From Rhodothermaeota bacterium MED-G19 (GTDB taxonomy: Bacteria > Bacteroidota > Bacteroidia > Cytophagales > MED-G16): a stretch of 58,038 bases of DNA. Made by a program: the position numbers and the translations under genes. The notes under the pieces are model-generated. The model did not search any database and was not told where the DNA came from. It saw only the letters and a list, made by a program, of their open reading frames with translations. The stretch spans positions 1 through 58,038 of the forward strand of contig NTKI01000009.1 in assembly GCA_002457315.1 (NCBI GenBank), read 5' to 3'. Shown piece by piece: positions 52,718 to 58,038 of the stretch. The stretch's first letter is position 1, and the number at the start of each line of letters is the position of its first letter.

Positions 52718-53512
52718 ATGAATGAATTTTTATCTGAAGCAATTGGAACTTTTGTTTTAATACTTTTTGGTTGTGGTGTTAACGCAGGTACTTCCTTAAA
52801 CAAAAGCTATTCTAATAAGGAAAGTAATAGTTGGATTGTAGGTACATTGGGTTGGGGTTTAGCTGTTACACTTGGAGTGTATGCTAGTAGTAAGTTTAGT
52901 GGTGCTCATATTAACCCAGCAGTTACATTAGGATTATATTCTTCCAATGAGATTGAATTAAATAAATTATTTATTTATATATCAGGACAGTCTCTTGGCG
53001 CATTCATTGCTTGTATTTTAATTTATCTTCATTACTTGCCTCATTGGGGAGAAACAGAAGATAAAGCTGTTAAATTAGGAGTTTTTGCTACTTCTCCCTC
53101 TATTCCATCTAAGTGGTCTAACTTGTTTAGTGAAATTTTAGGAACCTTTATATTGCTTTTCGGATTAAAATTTATTGGTATAAATGAGTTTGCTCAAGGA
53201 TTAAATCCAATCATAGTAGGAGCTCTCGTCTGTGCTATTGGGATTTCTCTTGGAGGAACAACAGGTTATGCTATTAATCCTGTTAGAGATTTCATTCCTA
53301 GACTTGCTCACTTTATTTTGCCTATCAAAGGAAAAGGAGGCTCAAATTTTAAATATTCTTGGGTGCCAGTTTTTGGTCCTATAGTAGGTGGCATATTAGG
53401 TGTAACAACCTATCAATTTTTATTTGAAGGTTTAACTAATACATATTTCTTAGTTACATTATTTATATTTTTATCTGTTTCATTTCTCTCTTTTCTTGAA
53501 AACAAAAATTAA
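52718..53512 (+). CDS. glpF: Glycerol facilitator (aquaglyceroporin)
   Basis: A 264-residue MIP-family channel with about six hydrophobic segments. The first half-helix motif is intact, NPA at 66-68 (GAHINPAVTLGLY). The second is NPV at 187-189 (YAINPVRDF), an Ala-to-Val change in the pore. Asp-191 of NPxRD, which marks aquaglyceroporins rather than water-only channels, is kept. It begins a three-gene unit with glpQ-like GDPD and a PfkB kinase (17-base overlaps). The call rests on the MIP fold, the NPxRD motif and its neighbours. Confidence 0.88.
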   Translation: MNEFLSEAIGTFVLILFGCGVNAGTSLNKSYSNKESNSWIVGTLGWGLAVTLGVYASSKFSGAHINPAVTLGLYSSNEIELNKLFIYISGQSLGAFIACILIYLHYLPHWGETEDKAVKLGVFATSPSIPSKWSNLFSEILGTFILLFGLKFIGINEFAQGLNPIIVGALVCAIGISLGGTTGYAINPVRDFIPRLAHFILPIKGKGGSNFKYSWVPVFGPIVGGILGVTTYQFLFEGLTNTYFLVTLFIFLSVSFLSFLENKN

Positions 53513-54389
53513 TTTTTTTTCTATTTTATTATTCCTTTTTTCATGTGATGAATTTAAAAATTTTGATGTTCAAGGTCACAGAGGTTTTAGGGGTATGTAT
53601 CCAGAAAACTCTATTTTGGGTTTTAAAGAATCATTAGATATTGGTGTAAATACTTTAGAGATGGATGTTGTTATTTCTAAAGACAAAAAAGTTATTATCT
53701 CTCATGAGCCTTGGATTTCTAAATACATATGTTTGGATGTTAATAATAAAAAAATAATTGAAGATAAATCCTCATTTAATATTTATGAAATGGATTATAA
53801 TCAGATAATTAAATATGATTGTGGGAGTTTATTTAATTCTAAATTTCCTAAACAAGAAAAAATATCATCTATTAAACCTCTTCTTAATCATTGTCTTAAT
53901 GAGATAGAGACATATATCAAAGTCAAGGATTATGAAGAAGTCAATTATAATATTGAAATTAAATCTTCAACTGAAAATGAAGGAGTTTTTCATCCTAATT
54001 ATAAAGAATTTTCAAATTTAGTATTATCTGTTATCAGTCAATTTATTTCTGAAGAAAGGTTTACTATTCAAAGTTTTGATTTTAGAGTGCTTAGATACAT
54101 TAATAAAAACTACCCAAATGTTAATTTATCTCTGCTAGTATCTGAAAATTATAATCCTAAATTAAACTTAAAAGATCTAGGGTTTTATCCTTATTCTTTT
54201 AGCCCTAATTATAAGTTTTTAAAACATGATGATATTAAGTATTTACAGAATAAAAAAATTAAAGTAATCCCTTGGACTGTAAACTCAAATGATGATATTG
54301 CAAAAGTTTTAAGCCTAGGAGTAGATGGAATGATATCTGACTACCCAGACAGGGTCATAGAGATAGTTAAATATGATAAAAAAATATGA
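53496..54389 (+). CDS. Glycerophosphodiester phosphodiesterase lipoprotein
   Basis: A 297-residue GDPD-family enzyme that hydrolyses glycerophosphodiesters to glycerol-3-phosphate and an alcohol. Start is TTG inside glpF (17-base overlap) and gives a lipoprotein signal with lipobox LFSC, then acidic Asp-Glu. Family motifs are HRGFRGMYPEN near 28-38 (catalytic His and the PEN motif), TLEMDVVIS near 52-60 with its Glu-Asp metal pair, then the catalytic His of IISHEPW near 68-74. VIPWTVN late in the sequence matches the usual family ending. Likely periplasmic or surface. It overlaps the next gene by 17 bases. Confidence 0.9.
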   Translation: MKTKINFFSILLFLFSCDEFKNFDVQGHRGFRGMYPENSILGFKESLDIGVNTLEMDVVISKDKKVIISHEPWISKYICLDVNNKKIIEDKSSFNIYEMDYNQIIKYDCGSLFNSKFPKQEKISSIKPLLNHCLNEIETYIKVKDYEEVNYNIEIKSSTENEGVFHPNYKEFSNLVLSVISQFISEERFTIQSFDFRVLRYINKNYPNVNLSLLVSENYNPKLNLKDLGFYPYSFSPNYKFLKHDDIKYLQNKKIKVIPWTVNSNDDIAKVLSLGVDGMISDYPDRVIEIVKYDKKI

Positions 54390-55371
54390 TGTTTTTGGAA
54401 TAGGAAATGCATTAGTTGATAGTGTATGTTTAGTTACAGATAAGTTTCTTGAAGATAATAAAATTGAGAAAGGACTTATGACTCTAGTAGATGATCAAAA
54501 ACAAATGTCAATTATAGATAAAATTAAAGGTTCAGAGCCATTTATTCAGTCAGGGGGTTCTGTTACTAACTCTATCTACACATTATCTCAATTAGGAGGA
54601 TCAGGTTACCTATCTTTCCTAATTTCTGATGACGAATATGGCAAGTTATTTTTAGAAGATATTCGAAAAAGTGGTATTAATACTGGAGATGTAAATTTTT
54701 ATATTAAACCTGGAATGACTGGTTCTTGTCTGGTTTTAACTACACCTGATGCAGAGAGGACCATGAATACTTGTCTTGCTGTCTCCTCTGAATACTCCTC
54801 TGATAATATAAATTTTGAAGATTTAGCTTTATCAAAATATTTATATATAGAAGGATATCTTGTTACTTCGGAAATAGCTATGGAGGCAATAGAAAAGTCA
54901 ATCTTATTTTCTAGAAAAAATGATGTAAAGATTGCCCTTACTTTTTCTGACCTGAGCATGGTTAAATATTTTCGAAAAAATTTTGATAAAATTTTACAAG
55001 AAAAGATTGATTTAATCTTTTGTAATAAAGATGAAGCCGAAACTTTTACTGGTGAAAAAAATTTTAAGAAATGTTGTGATAAAATGTTAAGTTATTCTGA
55101 CTTAGTTGTCATTACAATGGGCTCTGAGGGCTCTGTGATTTTGTCTAAATCACATGATTTAATAAAAATACAACCTTTTAAAGCTAATGCTGTTGATACA
55201 GTTGGAGCAGGTGATACCTTTGCTGGCGGGTTTTTATATGGGATTAATAATGAATTAGATTATGAAGAATCTGGAAAATTAGCTTCAGCTCTATCATCAA
55301 AAGTTGTTACTAAGTTAGGACCAAGACTAGAAAAAAATATCATAGATAATATTAAACACTCGATGAGATAA
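54373..55371 (+). CDS. PfkB-family sugar/adenosine kinase
   Basis: A 332-residue carbohydrate kinase of the PfkB/ribokinase family, nearest in appearance to the adenosine kinase-like proteins of Bacteroidota. The N-terminal FGIGNALVDSVC opening, GGSVTNSIYTLSQLGG near 57-72 (PfkB motif 1), and DTVGAGDTFAGGFLYG near 275-290 (motif 2, with the catalytic Asp) are clear. Substrate cannot be fixed; adenosine or a ribose/sugar is possible. It overlaps the GDPD gene by 17 bases, so the two are co-translated. Confidence 0.82.
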   Translation: MIKKYDVFGIGNALVDSVCLVTDKFLEDNKIEKGLMTLVDDQKQMSIIDKIKGSEPFIQSGGSVTNSIYTLSQLGGSGYLSFLISDDEYGKLFLEDIRKSGINTGDVNFYIKPGMTGSCLVLTTPDAERTMNTCLAVSSEYSSDNINFEDLALSKYLYIEGYLVTSEIAMEAIEKSILFSRKNDVKIALTFSDLSMVKYFRKNFDKILQEKIDLIFCNKDEAETFTGEKNFKKCCDKMLSYSDLVVITMGSEGSVILSKSHDLIKIQPFKANAVDTVGAGDTFAGGFLYGINNELDYEESGKLASALSSKVVTKLGPRLEKNIIDNIKHSMR

Positions 55372-55420
55372 TATATTAAAAGTATTTATCTTTACAATCA
55401 TTAAATAAACACTTGTCATT

Positions 55421-55579
55421 ATGAAAAGAACTTTTCAACCATCAAAAAGAAAGAGATCCAATAAACATGGATTTAGAAAAAGAATGGAATCCGCTAATGG
55501 GAGAGATGTAATTGCTAGGAGAAGAGCTAAGGGAAGAAAGAAGCTAACTGTTTCTGATGAGAAAAAACATAAGAAATAA
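55421..55579 (+). CDS. rpmH: 50S ribosomal protein L34
   Basis: A 52-residue, very basic protein beginning [20 protein letters not shown], the L34 signature, with [17 protein letters not shown] following. Too short to pass ordinary ORF length cut-offs. It is 21 bases upstream of rnpA, the universal rpmH-rnpA order. The tail ([10 protein letters not shown]) is a little longer than in E. coli. Confidence 0.96.
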   Translation: MKRTFQPSKRKRSNKHGFRKRMESANGRDVIARRRAKGRKKLTVSDEKKHKK

Positions 55580-55600
55580 TTTATCAGCTAAGTTTTACTC

Positions 55601-55981
55601 ATGAATTCATCGTCCAAAATCGGACAAAATACATTTAGCAAAGAAGAAAGGATTACAAATAAAAAAGTAATTGAAGAACTTTTCAACTCAGGAATAAGAG
55701 TCAGTTTATATCCATTTGATATAAGATATAAATTTGAAGATAAAAATCTTATTAATAAAGTATTAGTATCAGTATCTAAAGCTAAAATAAAGTCTTCTGT
55801 AAAAAGAAATCTTCTTAAAAGAAGAATTAAAGAATCTTATAGATTAAATAAAAATAAACTTCTTTTAGATCCAAAATGTAATATTGCTGTTGTTTATTCA
55901 TCTGATAAAATATTATCATATAATGAAATAAATAAATCTTTAATTGAAGCATTCAACAAAATCAGTATTGAAAATGAGTAA
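55601..55981 (+). CDS. rnpA: Ribonuclease P protein component
   Basis: A 126-residue basic protein that supports RNase P RNA in 5' processing of tRNA precursors. The RNR motif is seen as SSVKRNLLKRRIKESYRL near 66-83, and the N-terminal FSKEERITNKKVIEELFNSG matches the usual opening. It overlaps tsaB by 8 bases at its 3' end. Confidence 0.93.
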   Translation: MNSSSKIGQNTFSKEERITNKKVIEELFNSGIRVSLYPFDIRYKFEDKNLINKVLVSVSKAKIKSSVKRNLLKRRIKESYRLNKNKLLLDPKCNIAVVYSSDKILSYNEINKSLIEAFNKISIENE

Positions 55982-56642
55982 AATTTTATGCGTAGATACT
56001 ACTTCTGAATTTTGTTCCGTTTCTTTATTTGATGGCTATGAATTAATAAAGAGTGCTTCCTCAAAAATAGAAAGGTCACACTCAAAGTTAATTATTAGTT
56101 TAGTGGATGATATATTAAAAGCTAGTAAAATAGACATAGCTAATATTGATGCTTTTTCTATATCAAGGGGTCCGGGTTCGTATACTGGTTTAAGAATTGG
56201 TCTTTCTTGCTTAAAGGGTTTCTGTTATGCTTTAAATAAACCCTTGATTTCTATTAATACTTTAAAAATTTTAGCTAAGTCATCTATTGAAAAAATAGAT
56301 AATAAAGATTCATATATCTGCCCAATGATTGATGCGAGAAGAATGGAGGTTTTCACTAAAATATTTAATTATTCTTTAGAGGAGATTCAAAAAGATAATG
56401 CACTAATATTGAATGAAAATTCATTTGATTCTTATAGTAATAGAACCATATATTTTGTTGGAAGTGGATCAAAAAAATTTGAAGATATTTCTGATAATAG
56501 TAATTTTAAATTTTTCTCAGATATAATTCCAAATTCAATTTATATGGGAGAACTTTCATATAATAAATTTATTGATAATGATTTTGAAGAATTAGCCTCA
56601 TTTGAACCAAATTACATAAAAGATTTTTATCTTATTAAATAA
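55974..56642 (+). CDS. tsaB: tRNA t6A-modification protein TsaB
   Basis: A 222-residue ASKHA-fold protein that partners TsaD in making the t6A base of tRNAs. I chose the ATG at 55974 (MSKILCVDTTSEFCSV) over an in-frame ATG 30 bases upstream, because the latter would extend only into rnpA; this start overlaps rnpA by 8 bases. SRGPGSYTGLRIGLS near 61-75 and the overall length agree with TsaB. It is grouped with rpmH and rnpA. Confidence 0.92.
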   Translation: MSKILCVDTTSEFCSVSLFDGYELIKSASSKIERSHSKLIISLVDDILKASKIDIANIDAFSISRGPGSYTGLRIGLSCLKGFCYALNKPLISINTLKILAKSSIEKIDNKDSYICPMIDARRMEVFTKIFNYSLEEIQKDNALILNENSFDSYSNRTIYFVGSGSKKFEDISDNSNFKFFSDIIPNSIYMGELSYNKFIDNDFEELASFEPNYIKDFYLIK

Positions 56643-56650
56643 AAGAAAAA

Positions 56651-57160
56651 GTGGATAAGATCATAAATAGAGTAAAAAAAAGTCCTTTAATAACTATTGA
56701 CATTAAAGAGTACTATCAAGAAGGGAAAAGAGATAAAATTAATTTTTCTTCTTTTTTAGAGGATGACATATTAATTGAAAAGAAATTTCGAGAAAATTTA
56801 AAAAATTATAATTGGAACCAATTTAAAAATTCTTTTGTTTATGTTGTATTAGAAGAAGATATAATTGTTCCTTCTTGGGCATTCATTTTAATATCACATT
56901 ACTTATCAAATAGCTGTAAGAATTATGTATTTGGAGATAGAAAAAATTTAGAGGAAAAATTATACCTTGAAAAAATAAATAATATAGATTTCCAATCCTT
57001 TAAGGGGAAAAAAGTAATAATTAAAGGTTGCTCTGAAATTCCTTATTTTGAGTATGTTTATTTTGAATTAACTAAAAAATTATCTCAAGTAGTTTTTAGT
57101 TTAATGTATGGCGAACCATGTAGCACTGTGCCTATTTTTAAAAATAAAATTTCAAAATAA
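56651..57160 (+). CDS. DUF2480 family protein
   Basis: A 169-residue protein of a family almost confined to Bacteroidota. Start is GTG. It matches the family pattern at NRVKKSPLITIDIKEYY near 6-22, WNQFKNSFVYVV near 55-66, IIVPSWAFILIS near 71-82, VIIKGCSE near 122-129 and the end MYGEPCSTVPIFK near 152-164, where two Cys are conserved. No function is established. It follows tsaB by 8 bases, so it is probably in the rpmH-rnpA-tsaB operon, and it is the last gene before the rRNA promoter. Confidence 0.85.
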   Translation: MDKIINRVKKSPLITIDIKEYYQEGKRDKINFSSFLEDDILIEKKFRENLKNYNWNQFKNSFVYVVLEEDIIVPSWAFILISHYLSNSCKNYVFGDRKNLEEKLYLEKINNIDFQSFKGKKVIIKGCSEIPYFEYVYFELTKKLSQVVFSLMYGEPCSTVPIFKNKISK

Positions 57161-57449
57161 TATTCATATATAATTTTTCTTAATAAAATAGGCTTTCTAG
57201 CTATTTTAAATGCTTATTTTGACTATCAGTAAATTCTTTATAAATATGTTTTTATTTCTTGGTGATTATATAAATAATTTCTAATTTTGCGAGCGCTTCA
57301 AAAGAAGCCATTTTTTATTTAGGGATTTATCCCTCTTTTCAGAATCGTCTGAAAACGTTCTTTGAACTATTGTAATGACAACATACCACTTGAAAGAACT
57401 TTTGTTTTTTCCAAGAGCAGCCAGTTTTAAACACATTTAAGATTATATT
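57161..57449. other. rRNA promoter and leader region, no protein gene
   Basis: The gap from the DUF2480 gene to the start of 16S rRNA. It holds the rRNA promoter (57259-57289) and a leader with hairpins 57322-57335 (AGGGAT/ATCCCT) and 57337-57356 (TTTTCAGA/TCTGAAAA, loop ATCG), then GTTCTTTGAACTATTG at 57358-57373, which resembles the boxA-like GTTCTTTGACATATTG leader element of Bacteroidota rRNA operons. GTTCTTT there can pair with AAAGAAC at 57394-57400. Confidence 0.6.
57259..57289 (+). promoter_or_regulatory. rRNA operon promoter, TTG-N20-TAATTTTG
   Basis: TTG at 57259-57261 and TAATTTTG at 57282-57289 match the Bacteroidota -33/-7 consensus with 20 bases between, the same spacing as the tRNA-Val promoter. 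Transcription would begin near 57294 and give a leader of about 155 bases before 16S rRNA. Confidence 0.75.

Positions 57450-58038
<589 letters not shown>

Noticed and set aside
55944-55973. Upstream start for tsaB at 55944
   Set aside because: It would extend the protein only into the rnpA gene; the ATG at 55974 gives the canonical TsaB opening.

Overview
The window looks like a piece of a low-GC, compact marine Bacteroidota chromosome (Flavobacteriales-like). The evidence is a SusC/SusD pair, many lipoproteins with short lipobox signals, a CrtYcd-type lycopene cyclase with CrtZ, FG-GAP/UnbV lipoproteins, a DUF2480 protein, near absence of Shine-Dalgarno sequences, and promoters of the form TTG-N19/20-TAnnTTTG. 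Genes are packed tightly. Many neighbours overlap by 4-20 bases, including several convergent pairs, and GTG/TTG starts occur where genes overlap.

Layout. 1-2,013: the 3' part of a repeat-rich surface or tail-fibre-like protein, then a secreted LamG protein. 2,060-3,496: a secreted M20 amidohydrolase. 3,493-11,368: a carotenoid region, mostly on the minus strand (serS, an SSAT-like acetyltransferase, crtI; then a CotH-like protein, crtB, lycopene cyclase, ispH, crtZ), interrupted by a plus-strand bestrophin-like gene. 11,544-16,614: housekeeping genes (rho, a hemerythrin/RIC-like protein, ruvX, def, murF, marC). 16,893-23,520: a class C beta-lactamase-like lipoprotein, a GH16 beta-glucanase lipoprotein, an MFS sugar transporter, fructose-1,6-bisphosphatase, tRNA-Val and PEP carboxykinase, which reads as a small laminarin-type sugar uptake and gluconeogenesis block. 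23,553-29,148: a Kazal lipoprotein, an AhpD-like protein, a beta-barrel protein, and an amino-sugar block of a eukaryote-like GNA1 acetyltransferase, glmS and a GH20 hexosaminidase. 29,251-32,576: two SnoaL-like lipoproteins, then galK-galE.

32,821-55,371 is the most distinctive part. A SusC/SusD pair ends in a strong terminator. It is followed by a gapless seven-gene run (37,402-52,216) of three ~1,094-residue FG-GAP/UnbV lipoproteins, a small unknown lipoprotein, a vanadium haloperoxidase/PAP2-like lipoprotein, glycerol kinase and glycerol-3-phosphate dehydrogenase. After one LEA14-like gene on the opposite strand come a glycerol facilitator, a glycerophosphodiester phosphodiesterase lipoprotein and a PfkB kinase. 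My inference is a surface system that captures a glycerol- or glycerophosphate-containing substrate and feeds glycerol into central metabolism. The substrate cannot be read from sequence.

55,421-58,038: rpmH, rnpA, tsaB and a DUF2480 gene, then an rRNA promoter and leader and the first ~589 bases of a 16S rRNA. The 16S begins like Bacteroidota but carries proteobacteria-like signatures towards the window edge. No CRISPR array, insertion sequence, integrase or rhodopsin gene was seen.
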